Source of the DNA: Acanthosoma haemorrhoidale
Lineage: Eukaryota; Arthropoda; Insecta; Hemiptera; Acanthosomatidae
Direction: 5' to 3'
Assembly (NCBI GenBank): GCA_930367205.1
Contig: OV884011.1
Span: forward strand, 115,317,866 to 115,381,865
DNA: 64,000 nt
Shown here: positions 45,180 through 59,700 of the stretch, one piece after another
Numbering within the stretch: position 1 is the first letter of the stretch
How the letters are laid out: each line of letters starts with the position of its first letter
The notes under the pieces: model-generated
Told to the model about the DNA's origin: nothing
Databases searched by the model: none
The model's input: only the letters and a program-made list of their open reading frames with translations
Translations under genes and position numbers: made by a program

Positions 45180-48100
45180 TATACTCAATAATAAAAAATA
45201 CCCTATTAAACTATACTTATTACATTCGCTTTATCGAACATGGTACGTTACCCATCCATACCATGGTGTTCAGAACATTAAACACCATACAAACCGAACT
45301 GCAGAAATCGCAGATTTTCGACTGTCTGAACCCCCCCCCCCCCTCCCAAACATATAAGCCTTTAATTAATCAATCAATTTAATTAAGGATTCACACATGA
45401 ATTGCGAATGTGTTTGCTTTATATGGGCAATTCCCTGAGGTACTGCGATACCGGGTCAACTTGAATCGGAGCACCCGTGACCCCTAGCACTCCGTGAATT
45501 CCCAAAAGTCGTTATATAAACCTATTTTCCTTAAACGATCTGCTTTCATTTTTTTGCATATTCATAGCATCTCACACAGTAGAAACTTGGAGATATAGAA
45601 GGACCGCGAACCCATTGCCTTCTTTCCAGGCCATTATCAATTACTTGGTTGTTCGTGTGCATAAAAGTAGTTTATTTCAAAACATAATCTACTTATGGTG
45701 GCACTTCGCGCTACGGAAAGTACCCGTCAATACTCAAATGGCTATTAACGAATCCTGGCTTATTAAGCACTTGAATAATATTTCATCTTACAGGGGCGGC
45801 CTGATTGAGGTACTTCTTGAGAACTGGTAATCACAGCATTGAACCAAACCACTGTCATATTTGTATGCAACACACTACACCTTCCACCGGAAAAAATTTG
45901 TAAAGCCGAATCCGATCAAAATACGTGGCTTTCGTATTGACTTAAAAGAGCACAAATCACAAATTGTTCTTCGAAAATTCTCGTTGCAGAATATAAAAGT
46001 ATATGAACCGTAAAGGCACGTTTGGAATACAATATTGAATAAAGTATCACCTGATGTAAACATTTATATTCCCAAAGCATTAAATAAATAGGTAATTTTA
46101 AGTCAACTATGTTTTCATACATGATAATGACTTTCATAACAACCTAGTAGACCGTACTTTTTATCCCCTCCAGGTACTGCAATGTCCATTTCGAAATCAT
46201 GAGATGACTGTACTGAATAGAAGATTCTATATAATTGAACGGAACAGACAAAAAGCTATTGAGGGCGCCTACTTTGAATAAACAGTCGCTGATGAAAACA
46301 TCTCTCTTTGTTTCCTCAGTCTGTTTCTCTGTTTCCTCCAAACTCCCGGTTACGACACACACGCATACGAGCCTAACACTGTATTGTCTGCAATAACTCA
46401 TCCGTACACTATCGATAACACTATACATCCACAGGATTGGGCAATCGACAATTCACAGGTTCTTCGGCCAATGAGTCATTGTCGCACATTTACGATGATT
46501 GGATATAGCTCTAGCGTTCTCTTTTAGCGTAGAAACCTCTTCTTTTTTTTCCTGCCTCCGCAAAATTTTATAAAAATGTATTTTGTTTTAGTGTCAACTA
46601 ATTTAATTACAATGGGACTAAATCATGTTGTTATGTCTTCAATCAAATAGGCTCTCTATTTAAACGATCTAGTCTCTAGTCCCCAGCGAACTGGTAAACA
46701 CCAGAACAGTGAAGACCTATCGAAAATATTTTTAAAACACTCAGCATGAGCGTTCCAAATGCGACTATGTTTGCAAAGACCAAACGTTATCAATTTAGAG
46801 GTGTCGACATTAGAATATTCTTTACTAAAGAATGTACTACAGTTTCGTCTCCTCACAACCAAAATTTACAAAAACCAGTCTCAGCCCGGTTAAATTTTTT
46901 CTATGATTTAAATTATTGTTGTAACTTAGACCATTTGGTTATTGCAATGTGAGTTGACGAATGAGTATTTTTTAAACTAATTTATTGGGTGACGGATTAA
47001 ATTAATCTTTTATTTTAAATGTTTTATGAAATAAGTTTGCACATGGCTTATATTTCATTATTTTTTGTATATTATGTAAATATATAAAATATATAGTAAG
47101 CATTTTTTACATACCTTTTTATTTAGTAAACCTCCTAAACGATCGCCTTATTATCAATAGTAATTAAAATATTATTTCAAGTTGGTATGTGAAAAAATCA
47201 TAAATTGGAAATCAAACCGGCATCATATAGTACATGTGATCTTAAAAGTGTACAGTCCTTTTAAGTTTTAATGGTATATCCGACTCGTGTATAACTTATT
47301 AAAGGTAATGAATGAATTGGGAAGTAATAGGAAAAAATAAAAACGTCAAAAATAACAAAATAAAATAAATTAATTGTTTTTTTTATAAAAGTAATGATAA
47401 GAATGGTGTGTGATCTTAAATATTTTTGTAAAGCAGTTTGCATGAATTATGTCAAATTAAAACGTGGCCCATACCCTTGTACAGCCCTTTGAATTAACAC
47501 CAATTAAAAAATAGTACAAATAAGCAACATTGTATATGAATATATGCTAATTAAATGATAAATAGACGTCATCCATTAAATTATGATAAATGGTCTCTAG
47601 TCAACATTTCAGATTTTTGGTTTAGCTATTTTTAGTTTTATAAATAACGTATGAACAGACATACACATTCCTTGATATTTTTCGTAATTCTAGTTTGAAC
47701 TAACAACATATCGCCTCTTTTCTTACTTCAAGCCTCTTATATCGACTTCTCTCACTCTCATTTTATAAATATTTTTAGATAAAATCACTCTATATGAGAC
47801 GTTAAACAAATATTAAGCTTTTCTACACTTCAGCAATCACCAATTACTTTTGTATATTATTTGTAAACACTATTGCTATGAATTAATAATGATAATGGAG
47901 TAATCTTATAGGTTATAAACAGGCTATATATATAATTGCAAGCCTGTTTAATTGTAAAAGAAATACAGAAGCAATAGAAAAAATAACACCATTGATAATA
48001 TACTAAATAGTTAACTTTCATTTACAATCCTATCGTATTCCAGGTGTGCTATGACAAATAAATTACATATTTTCTATGTCGATTTTGTCAATATTCTGAG

Positions 48101-49957
48101 CTGGTATTTTTCTAATAATAATAATAAATACCATAATTTTTCATATTTGTCATATGTTGGATCTGGTCTGGATGGATGTAGTATAGCTCTCACATATGTG
48201 TTTCCGGTTGGAGGCCGCCCTTGAGTTTCAATCACAATAGTGGTTCCAAACACAAAAAATTAGTTATACTACCCCCCCTTGTACAACCTAAATCACCAAT
48301 CTCAATAAGGATGCCTATTGGAGAAAAAAATATTATGCAATCTTAAAATAAAAGTTGTATTCTTGTGTGTATAGATATTATAACTGCTCTTCTCTATTAT
48401 TGATAAATGATTTCATAATCATTTTTTCGTACATTATAAATTAACGTAAATACATATGTGACCGAATCTAAAATCACAGTTATCACAGGGAATTCTTGAG
48501 TAATAATTATAATAAAAAGTTTTACAAATAAAGTATATCACGCAATCAAGCATTTCATTGCTCAGGAATCGCATTACACCAAGTCCAAACATTACACAGC
48601 ATGATGAAATTTATTTGTACCCCATTTCTTTCATTTTTTTGAATTTGTTTTATCATGTACTAATTCCATGCAAATTGCCATCCTTCTCGGGTTGTGAAGA
48701 AGTTTCCTCCAACAGGCTTTAATTAGAGTTTTCATGAAATTTTGTCATTTTAGCTTACTTAATCATAAATAAATACTCCATATTATTAGTCAACATGTCG
48801 AGAACATTAATATAATACCCTAATCAATATGATAGGAATATATGTATTTCAAAATACCTAGTAATGCAATTCATCACAATCAAGTAGACATAATAATTAA
48901 TACCAAATATTTATAAAATAAGTTTTCCTCAAACCTTTCCCTATCAACTCATGAAAAAATGAGGCATTATGTATACACGAGTATATGTTCTGGGATTTCA
49001 GGAAGCCAACAACAAATAGGAGCTTCATGAGCTTAATAAATTAGAGCTCAAAGTAAGATTCAAAAAGTATTTTCTTTACATTGTGTTATATACGATGTGC
49101 TGTATGTGAACATGAGCGTGTTTGTATGTTATAAATTCGTCCTGACTGCATGAAGGATAAAATGAAATTCAACATAATGATGAATTACAACAACAATTAT
49201 TAATTACATCAAATGTGAGCTAACACCGTATTATTCCATAATAGATTTTATTTATTTACGTGCCGTTTTTGTTATGTGCAAAAATTCAGCGATTTTACTA
49301 TTTGATATAATCCTTTTTTCTCAACAAAAAAAACTAATTCTTACTATAGCACACAATTCTTGTGTACTTAATTATATTAGTATAGATATTAGTTTTTGTA
49401 TTGTCCTAAGCTACTACTCCATTATAAACTACTTATTATTATAATTTATTTTTACTATGAGAATATTGGAAATAAACTGATTTGAATTTGAGTATGAGCG
49501 ACATACCTGCAGTTTCTGTTTATGGCATATTTTCATCTGAAATCGTAAGTGATCTTTTACAATCTTCGGAATACAACATATCAACAACTATTATGGCAGT
49601 AATGTAGTGGTAGTGATGGCAATGCTCGGGATCTTTGCCTTTTCAGAGTGATGCATGAACGAACACCGTACGAAGAGGTTCGATAAGAAACATGGTAAAT
49701 AAACTCAAAAATTAATAAAAAAATAATACCTTGGCCGCACACGTTAATTCTGCTAGTTAATTATAAATATGGTATTGAGGATTTTTTTTCGTTTTCGTTA
49801 ATGGCAACCTTAGTCCAAATATTAAAATTCTGGGAAATAAAATCTAATCTGTTCTTCAAAATGCTATCAATGCAACTTCAGTGCAGCTCAGTGTTTAAGG
49901 TGAGATATATAACTCTTTACTTAGCTAAATCTAACCTTCTTTCCCTGGTTATTATTA
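45180..49957. other. AT-rich spacer
   Basis: A C13 run at 45,331-45,343 is the longest in the window. GC-richer patches at 45,590-45,960 and 46,140-46,520 contain 60-94-codon frames I do not recognise. From 46,900 onward the sequence is very AT-rich with no features beyond short microsatellites. Confidence 0.5.
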
Positions 49958-50115
49958 AACAAAAAAAAATATATTTTTAACTGGGAGAGGAATCGAACCC
50001 ATGACTTCCCCAATCACCGGTCGGATGATCTCATCTGAGCTAACCCTGCACGAACTCACGCCTGTTGGAATCCATATTTGAAACAATTGCTTTGGTAAAG
50101 AGCCCCCCCCCCCAC
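49958..50115 (-). mobile_element. tRNA-derived SINE
   Basis: On the minus strand GGTTAGCTCAGATGA (A box; 50,031-50,044) is followed by GGTTCGATTCC (exact B box; 49,989-49,999) at tRNA spacing, inside a tRNA-like head GCAGGGTTAGCTCAGATGAG. After the B box comes CTCTCCCAGTT and an A/T-rich tail at 49,958-49,980. The head is preceded by a G run (C11 at 50,103-50,113 on the plus strand). Transcription would be by RNA polymerase III. The good B box suggests it is fairly young. Confidence 0.65.
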
Positions 50116-53100
50116 ATGTTCCCGTAAATTATGCATGTACATATGAAAAACCTGAGGTACTCTATGAGTCATTGTAGATGAAATAATAAAACGTCATGGC
50201 CTTTAATTTGGTACTCTACTCATAATGGCAGAATTAATGAGTTTTTTTATAACCACCAATCAAATTAATTAATCGGTAATATAAATCTACCAAAAATACT
50301 CACGGGGAAGACACCTGACACATAGATTCTTCCTCAACCACGACGTAACTTCCACGTAATAGCTACCAATCAAAGTACGCTTTCCTTTTAGTAAATAAAT
50401 GATGCAACAGGATACTCGTGTACGGCACATTTTAGCGTTCTACTGTGCCATTCAGAGACCGAATAGGGAAATATGTATACTCCTCGAATCAAATCGATTC
50501 GACAAAAGTCGTACTCATAATAACATCCCAACAAGTTCTTATTCTTCTATAGCTCCATGCGCATAAGTACACAGGTGGTCTGAAAAGTTTCCAACCTCAA
50601 CATGAAGATGATAATAAAATAAATAAAAGCTAATGAAATAAAAGCTTTGTTAGGTCTGAAACAGACCGCCATTATTCCACAATTGGAATGCTGACAGACA
50701 TGGGGCTTTTTTACTAAAAATTAAGTTTTAAATAATACATCCAGCTTAGATCGATTAAAGAAACTAATCCTTTCCTTTCATTAATGAAGGTTGTAGTTCA
50801 ATTTGGGTTGTATTTATTTGTGTTCATATTCTCATCCATTTTAGTAGTTACGTTGTATATATAGTCTAAGATATCTTTGACATTTTCCTATCTAATAGCT
50901 GTAAATAATAAGTTGTAATATATATAAAACTTACCTATTGCTTGAAGGCAGAACCCTATCTCTTATTATCTTATCTTGGGTATTATCTCAAGGCAAGCCT
51001 TATATGGAACTTATATTACCTGTTCATATTACAGGTATGGTATGTGCTTTCAATTGTGTAACTCACCATACGATTTTTCAATTTTATTTTTCACTTTTCT
51101 CGAAAAAATGAGATTTATGATAAAAATATACTCTACAATATATATACTAGAATTTTATGCTTAAAAATTGAATTTGTGTTGGTAGTGAATATACAAAAAT
51201 GTTCTATATCTATTTAATAATAAAATAAAATTATATATATATAATTACATAATTATAAACTAGAATACTAAAAAAATATTTAGAATCATTTTGTCAGCCA
51301 TAATTTAATTGTATTGTACAACTTCTTCGCGCTAGACTCGATTTATTTAGGAGGATGGTCTCAAGTTTTTAATTTAATTTATTCAAGCTTCATGTGAACT
51401 TGAATTTATTCAAAATTCAATGTATGATTGCATCAGGTTCAAGATGATTAATCGATTTCCTCCCTACACCTGATTTCATCTATATATTATATCCGACTTA
51501 AGCATCCATAGTGATAACATAACATTGTAATATAACCCACAACTATGGGATAAACTCAATACCAGCTTACCATTAGCAAACAAAAGTGAATAACGGACAG
51601 GCGGGAACCATACCCTGAATCTCCGTTCACTTGAGTTTGGACGAAGAACTGAAATTTATTTTAAAATGTCTTGACCTCTTGCAAATCCAAATCTGTGAGC
51701 TTATATTACGAAAACGACCATTGCCTTCTCCTTTTCTGTTGCTTAAATAACAAATTAAATGGTATTAAATATTTCAACATACATATAATTTTCACTAACA
51801 ACTTTGACACCCAAACTTCGCGTGAAGTAGAATATGTGATCGGGTCCAAACATTGGAAGGTTTGTAAAAATAATTATGTGATTTTTTTTCCATCCAACTA
51901 CAGTTATAAAAGTTAAAACAAAAAAAGTACATTAACACGCATAGTTGTTTAGTGTTGATAACACGTTGAGACGATAATCCTACATCCAATATGTATTTTT
52001 AATGAAGATTTTCCAATTTCCATAATATTTTCCAAGTTTTATAATATTTTCCTTGATATTAGCGCAACGGCTACACACGCCGCTTCTTTTTTTTTTCTTT
52101 CAAAGCTCTCATTTGAAAAAAGAGGAATGGGAAAAAGTAAAATGGAAATTATTAAAGTGAAAGGGATCCTTTACTAGAGAGGACCTATTTGAAGGTTGGG
52201 TGAAGTAATTGAGGAGTGTGAGAGACCTTGGGTGAGGTGCAGATGATCTCGGCACAGTGGTGAGAGTCCACTAAAGGTGACACTGTTATGGAAGTCAAAT
52301 GTAATATGCCAAAAAAAAATCAATTTGTTTGAGAAGAAAAGATATACATCCGAAAAAGCAGTTAATTCTTTTATGTGTCATGTTCTATAATAGGTAACAT
52401 ATATAACCTGATTCACAACACTTTCTTTCGAGAGGTTTATCTATATATGTATGTTACACTATAATTAATAAATGAATGATTTCTCAGATCGAGCCATAAC
52501 ACACTTTAATTTTTGACTTGAAACAAACTAATATTGAGAAAATATATATGTTATTTAGAATATTTCTTGTTTTGTTTATAATTATACATTAAACCGTGAA
52601 CGGAGTTTTCAGGATGGAATTTATCTTTTCAAATTTCATCCCGTCATAGCTCAACTTCAATTCTAATGTTACATTATGAAACATAGCCATATTAACATAT
52701 CTATATACACACCAATAATAGAAAATATCTTATGCAATATATGAACGAATGCATGCCCGACAAATGCATACATTTTTTTTACATTACTCCTGTATTTACA
52801 TTTGGCATACATAATTCAGTATGTTGCTGTATCCCCGGCCTTCAAACCAACCTTCATGTAAAGGAGCTCATTTTATCAGGAGAGAGCAACCGTATTAGAT
52901 CCTGACATTAACCACATGGTAAATAGAAACCAAACGTTCGAGATTGGCCTACTTCATTATCCAAATAAGTGTGTGGCGTATGGATTATAATTAGATTGGA
53001 TATGGTTATGGATTTATATTATAATAATTAAGCAATGAATAAAAACTAAATGACTTAGTTAAAATGATAATTTATTTACCCTTTTGAGCATGAACCCTAC

Positions 53101-54110
53101 AAATACTGGAATAATACGAATTAATTTTAGGTCTGATATATCTCGATTTAAATAAAAGGTGAGAACTATGTGTAGGTGATTGACTTAGGTGCGTAGTTAA
53201 CCCTACCCCTGATACATTGTGTGGGGTGAATACGGGGTATAGCTGACAATTGAAGCTCGCGTGGGAAGGGTGGATTGAATCTATCGGTCTCTGGGACGGT
53301 GATGGCAGTCTGACTTACTAGCCATAGTCATGTTTGCATTAACCTAAAATCTGAAAGATATTATGTTTTTGCTCTATTATAATCGCCAATATGATTTCTC
53401 AATTTGCGACCGCCTCCGTCAACCTTGCAGCACACTTCAGTGACGATTAAACGATGATATAAGCACCCCTTTATAGATGTATTTTTCTTTATGTTCACTT
53501 TCTTCCTACTCGTTCAATCTTACAAAATAAACATTGACATTGACATTGACACTACTGAAAAGGTTGTATAATTGATTATTTGGGTTTCCGTGATTTTTTT
53601 TTCAAAATCATCAACTCTCATGTTTTCACCCGTTTGTCTGTCTTTCTGTGTTGGTCTTTGTGAAACCTCTAATAAAGGTAGCGACATGAAATTCTCTACA
53701 ACGATATACAACTTGTGTTTTGTTTTTCAAACTATACTTCTGTAATAGTAAGCCGTAACTCCAACTCTAATTCACCCAGTATTTTATATATTTTTCATGG
53801 CAGTTCCATTTGATGATCCGGTAGTACTGAAAATAAAATCAACCCGATGAAAAGCAAAGAATGTTCATTAATAAAAATATTAGTCATTAATATATTAAAA
53901 ATATTTTGTAGTTTCAAATGAAGATCTCTAAGTCCTGACCGCTAATATTTATTATATGTGTGAGATAACAGCTTAAACTGAAATTATATTTACGTAAATT
54001 TATTATTGTATTATTCTATCTTTTGTGAGCCCAGTTTCATAAAGAGCAATGATATTAACTGGTAAGTTATAAATAATGAAGACATGAGAGGAGAATACTG
54101 GCCAGTGACT
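50116..54110. other. AT-rich spacer with one mariner-like end
   Basis: AGGTGGTCTGAAAAGTTTCC at 50,575-50,594 is like the terminal repeat of a mariner, but the sequence behind it is not transposase and no partner was found. A short ACATTG repeat (3.5 units) lies at 53,531-53,552. No gene is supported. Confidence 0.45.
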
Positions 54111-54189
54111 CCCAGGGTGGGTACCCACCGTCGGGCACTCGCCGTATACACTTTTGCTGAGGTGGTGACAGGTGGCTTGGTGAGATTCC

Positions 54190-54320
54190 TAGACTTTGTA
54201 GAATTTTTCTGTATATTGTAAATACGGTATGAATGAGAGAGTGAATGCAACACTGCGTATCTATACGGTATGAACAAGATCACTTATCGCAATTACCCAC
54301 TGACAGATTGAGATTTTTTT
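54190..54320 (+). mobile_element. Family B LINE 3' UTR fragment, decayed
   Basis: TTGTAAATACGGTATGAATG, AGAGAGTGAATG, ACGGTATGAACAAGATCACT and TATCGCAATTACCCACTGAC followed by an imperfect T/A run. It keeps the tandem GTATGAATGAG blocks; the AATAAA has gone. GC-richer DNA from 54,100 may be its upstream part. Confidence 0.65.
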
Positions 54321-56515
54321 TTTCAAGTGAAGATTTATTTGAAAATAATAAATAAATGACGCTGCATATATGATAAAAATAAAAGCAACCTAATGAAAAA
54401 TCCTGAAGTGTCAATTATTAATCAGTTGCTTGCAAAACAAATTAAAAATTAAATTCGACTTCGGCGTTACTTATTATTACAAACATCACAGTCGTCATGC
54501 ATTTACAGCCAATATTAGTAGATGCTGGACTTAGTTGTTGGTGAGCTGGTTAGCCTTGGCGCACGATAACCTTTGTTCCCCATTCGTGGCCTATGAACGC
54601 TCTCTATCCCATTAGAGAACCCCGTTGTGCCATCAGCTCGGAAGCCCTATCCCGTGTATAGGAGCCAGGGTGAAGAAGCTACCTATGCTCTACCGTGACG
54701 CTCAGATCGAGCAGATACGGCTCGACAGCGCATGTTCTCGAAGTGCCGTGCTCCCTAGGTCGTGGGGTCCTGCTGTTGCAACCTCTTGCGCAACATGACG
54801 CTTCTTCCTTTCACCTGGGGTTTCTGCCGGCTCCCAGTTCTAATACAGTCTCTTGTCAAGGTCACCATTCTTTGTCTTATAAGACGACACTGCTTATGCA
54901 TAATTTGGAATGGGGGCCTGTGCACGTAACGTTTTCGATTAAATCAAAATAAAAAAAGGCAAGAACTTTACAATTATCGAGCCTGTTAGGAAAAGATTCT
55001 ATGTCATCAATGCGATCCCTAAAAACGCGATAACCGTACGTAATTAGAGATATTTAGGCTTCTGGTAATGACAACTATTTTGATAAACACAAATAGAGGT
55101 AATGTGTAAGGAAACTAAATGTACATGAATTATAATATAACCGAGTTGAAAAAGCAATCACTACATTGCCTTTAACGCTTACCACCCTTTAACCAGTTTT
55201 AACTTAAGTTTAATAATCTTTGTAGAGGAGAGTATTTTAAAAGAAAAGAAAGAGAAGCTTTATTATGAAGTACAAGCAAAACACTGGTAGATACAAATAT
55301 TAATAGTTATGTTACTACATTCTAGTTGGGGTGTTAAGGGACGAGTATCGGTAAACAAAAGATGTGAACAAGTGGGACATATGTGTATAAGAGAAGGGTA
55401 GCTCCAGAGATAGGGAGGGACGCGGTCGCTTACTTAAAAAATAACAGGAAACACCATTGACTTCCATGAAGTCACGATGCAGGTATACACTGGAAGGGGC
55501 TTGCTTCTAATTTTAACATCATATATAATATTAGGATTACAATATTCTTAGCATTATATAACTTTAGACAAATAACATATGATAGATCGCATAGTATGAA
55601 ACGGAACCCTTATCTTATAACACCGAATGCGTGTATATAACAAGAAAGAGGAGCGTTATGAGAATGAGTTTTAGTTTATGAATTTGATACTTTACTAAGA
55701 ACGACTCGACCACGATGTTCTAAAACAGCAAATTGCAGTATTGCTATAAACAATATACAAGCCTTCCTAACAAAGTTCCCTACCGGGCTACCCCAAGTGT
55801 TTTTATGTATTTTTATACCCTTCATGCTCAAAAATATATACTGGTATATGTGCAGACCGTCGACTAAAAAACCACTAAAAGTAACGTATCCGGACTAAAA
55901 TCCACAAACAGACAACCCTTATAAAGATCATTTTAAATTGCGGAACAATCCCATTCGCACTTCAATTACTTACGGTTAAGAATTTACTCACCCAAGCAAT
56001 ATGTACAATGTTGCTGAATGAAAAAAATGACTATTCATTGCATCCCCTTAGTAGTGGCAGACTGGCGTATTTCAAACAAGTTAGTTTTTCAACTATGTGG
56101 CCATGATTTGATGCACAACTTAAGGTCATTGGAAAATCTTCATTTTTTAATTACAAATGATTGATTCATTGCCCATGCAATTTTTTTTCATAAGGCTAGG
56201 CTAAGTTTTTTTTTTCTACTGATTGATTTTTTTGACTGATTGTTCTGAAATTTACAGATTCGGGTTTTCTAAATGACATTAAAAGGATAAGTCAAATCAT
56301 TTATGACTCTTTTACATTATTCACAGTACGTCCCATTAGGTTGTACCCTCCTATTGACAAGAGATATTACATAGAAAGCACTCTATATACGGTAAGGATG
56401 GTTGACTGTTATCCCGGAGTTTTTCCCATAAATGTACTTTCTCCGTGTAATATACATAGAACGGGTCTTTTAGAAAATTTCCTTTTAATATAACTATTAA
56501 ACTCAGTGCCATAAC
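54321..56515. other. Spacer with an unassigned GC-rich block
   Basis: From about 54,490 to 54,920 the sequence is GC-rich and has an 85-codon plus frame (54,695-54,952), but no known motif. It may be an old element; it lacks convincing LTR ends. The rest is AT-rich. Confidence 0.4.
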
Positions 56516-56519
56516 GCGT

Positions 56520-56720
56520 CAGTTCCTATTCACCTGTCCCGACCACATAACAGGTCTATGAGGCCGGGGTTATGTCATCGGTCCGCTTGAGAATTGCTAT
56601 TCAGCTGTGACTTTGCTGCACTCTTCCCACGAATCCCAAATGCCGCTGAGCTCTTCTTGGTGACGTATCCGAGACGAATTCCGGAAATTGGCTCTAAATG
56701 GTAATTTTAAGTTCGGATTA
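56520..56720 (-). pseudogene. Possible second BEL/Pao integrase fragment
   Basis: The minus strand reads SGIWDS, then GKSAAKSQLN in a shifted frame (compare GxWEAAVKSAKxHL), then IAILKRTDDITP and a region like LTPxHFLVG in broken form. The order and spacing match the BEL/Pao integrase C-terminus, but most residues are changed and no second region supports it. Confidence 0.4.
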
Positions 56721-59700
56721 TGTTTCAACACAATCTAACGACGTAAGGTATAGGCCGTAAGTTATAGAATTACGTGCAGAGTTCATTGGTTGAATATCAA
56801 CAACATTCCATTCCTCCTACCGCCAAGTCCTGAGTACAATAGTTAACCTCCTTATCACGTGACAGAAAGTTTCACAATGACCATAATTGATGAGCCCGAA
56901 AGAAAGACTCCACTTTCAGACAGGTAAAGAGTGGCCGTCATTTGTCTGTCGGTCTGGCCAACGTAATAACGGAAGTAATAAAGCTGCAATCATTCTGAAA
57001 TTGTAAAGGTTCATAAAGCAATACCTTACAATCATAGGAAGTATATGAAGAGCTATTAAGTATGTGAAAAGGTTCTCTCTGGCTTATAAGATTTTTAAGA
57101 TTTCATGTTCTGCCCTATTTTCTCCTAACGCAAAATGGGATTCCAAGACATTTTTGAAACCAAATTTTCGGAAGCCAGATATAAATGATATTTAATGTCT
57201 TCCGAACCGGTTTTAATTTATAATGTTTGTCAACATTATAGTTATTTACAATTTTTTTTCAATTGTTTAAAATTAGATTTTCCATGAACCAAGGTGGCTC
57301 ACACTTTAACAACTTCAACGTTTTTATACGTAATTTTTTATCGAAATTTATTCCGAGGATTTACTATCAACTGGTAATAAATTAAACTGCAAGAAATTAC
57401 CTCTAGATGGTAAGATGTTAAAAACTTACATCCGATTTAAACATGAGACCACTTTTCTCGAAGCTTTCGAAGATATTATATGAAAAAGGCGAAGAAAACA
57501 TCTTCATTTTTTTTTTTTTAAGATTACCTCAACGGAATTTTATTAGAGCAGGAAACGATTTTTTTAGTGTACAATAATATGGTTGATGAAATTCAACTTT
57601 CTTGAAGGTCGCCTCGCTATTGTTTAACAAATCCTTAATCGGGATGCAGCCTATGGCTCTATTTTTTTCTATGGCTTCTGAGAATATAAGAACTGGAACC
57701 ACAATTAATTTATCATTTTAATAGATGCTTAAGTACGAAAGCTTAATAAACAAACAAAATTATTTTGTTGCAGGGTTGGATTTCTTGTTTAGTCGGGTCT
57801 GGTAGAGGATAAATTAGTAGCTACTTGAACGTACTTCGAACGAAAAGATGTTCCTACATTGCAATCACTTTTCAAAAAATTCACTGAATAAAACTTGAAA
57901 CTTACTTTTTAACTTTGGCGTTTATGATCCCCAATGTTGTTTAGGCCTATTTATTCTATGATATCTTAAAAAGCAACTACATGCGTTGCATAGTAGTTTT
58001 CCATCCGTGTCTCTCCTACAGCCGGATGTCCTCATAGTCAGGCAATTGCTTCACCATATCTGAAACCAGTAATGAAAATATTATTATAAACTAATTTTTG
58101 GTTGTAATTTAACTTTTTTTAAAACAATTGATATTGTTTAAGCTACTATACTAGTCCTAGTAGGGAAAAGTCCTTGAGCGAAATTATTTAAAATTACTAT
58201 GACGGAGGAACCTAACAATATTTATAGTTAATAGCACAAAACATAATTTATGACCCTAAACTTCCTTTTAATGTTTTAAAATTACGAAACAGTATTAATA
58301 ACGAATTTAAAGTTATGGGTTAATACCTAGAGCTAATCACAGTGCCTAACTTTAATTCTCTTGATAATAACAAAGTCTTTAAATGGCACCTAAAAACTAC
58401 GGTGTTAATCTTTGGACAAATGTTAGCAGTTAATTTATAGCTTATTAAGTTTTGTTTTTTTTCAAAACCCTTTATTTAATATATACCGAGTGCTTTACAT
58501 AAATGCATATTAATTATTATTATTAAGTATTGAGCAGTAAACTCGAAAACACAGTGACTTGCCTAAAATATTCACGAGTAGTGTGCGATTATGCATTATA
58601 ATGAAATTACTCTTTATATAGCTTCATTAGTTTTAATAGTTTTATTAAATATTAATTATTTAAAGCAAATGACTTATACGCTACGGTTTGAGTAACATAG
58701 ATATTTATATTTTTTTACTTAGGATTTTAACGAAAACATGGTTAAGAAAATGGACAAACGGACTGTCCAATTGGAGGTTTGCAATTGTGGGAGATACCTT
58801 AAAGACGTTTTTGAACTATGTTCGAAATCAAAGATTCAACTCCTGGGAATAATAAACGGTATTTCATCTTACATACGTTTTTAGCTGCTAAGCTTTTTCA
58901 TTTTTTCTTCTGTAATAAACGCATGTTTATTAGTTTGTTTGGAGTTAGTTATTATATTTAATAAAGTTACATAAATTATTAATTTTGAAAAAACACTTGA
59001 TCTTCAGCTGAAATTATAAAACCAGACACAATCTCATTAAAGATTAATTAAATTGTGTCTGGAATGTCATTAATAATAAAACGAGTATATCATTGTGTTA
59101 CGTTCTCATTATGATATATAAACTAAGAATAAGTAGAATAAATAGGAAAAAGACAATTGTATTATCCATGAACAGTGGATGTTGAAAAAAAAAAATCCAA
59201 CGTTTACAAATTTTAATAAAGGCATTTTATACCTACGCTGTTATATCTATTTGATAAAGACGCAGTAGTCACACTTCAAGAGTAAATACACTTGACACAA
59301 ACAGTTCGTGGCCATGTTGGGATTCTGAAGCCTTTTTACATACAAATTGAGGCTGTCTATTCAGGTCATCGTCGGGGCCTTATTGTATAACCGTTTCCTT
59401 TGAGAATCCGTTGTCCTGTGCATGTAAATTGTAACAGTTATCGGATAAAGCAAAAATATACTAAAAGTAACTCGGGACCTACTGATTATATCGGCCCCTG
59501 TTACTATGTAACGAGTAGTCAACATATCGCAATGTTATAAAAGGAACGTTCAATGCGATAGATCTTATGCTTTGTAGTTCAAACAAATCAGGAAACGTAA
59601 ACTGGGACACCTTAAGTATTTATATGACAGCGACCATTTGTCGATCAATATAGAAATTCCCACGAACAATACTCTGCTCAGATGGCAAAATTTTATAAGT

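Noticed and set aside
50575..50594. Mariner terminal repeat
   Set aside because: It has no partner and no transposase nearby; the similar 35,680 site is equally isolated.
53531..53552. ACATTG tandem repeat as a telomere-like or CRISPR repeat
   Set aside because: Only 3.5 units, with no spacers and no resemblance to the TTAGG insect telomere repeat.
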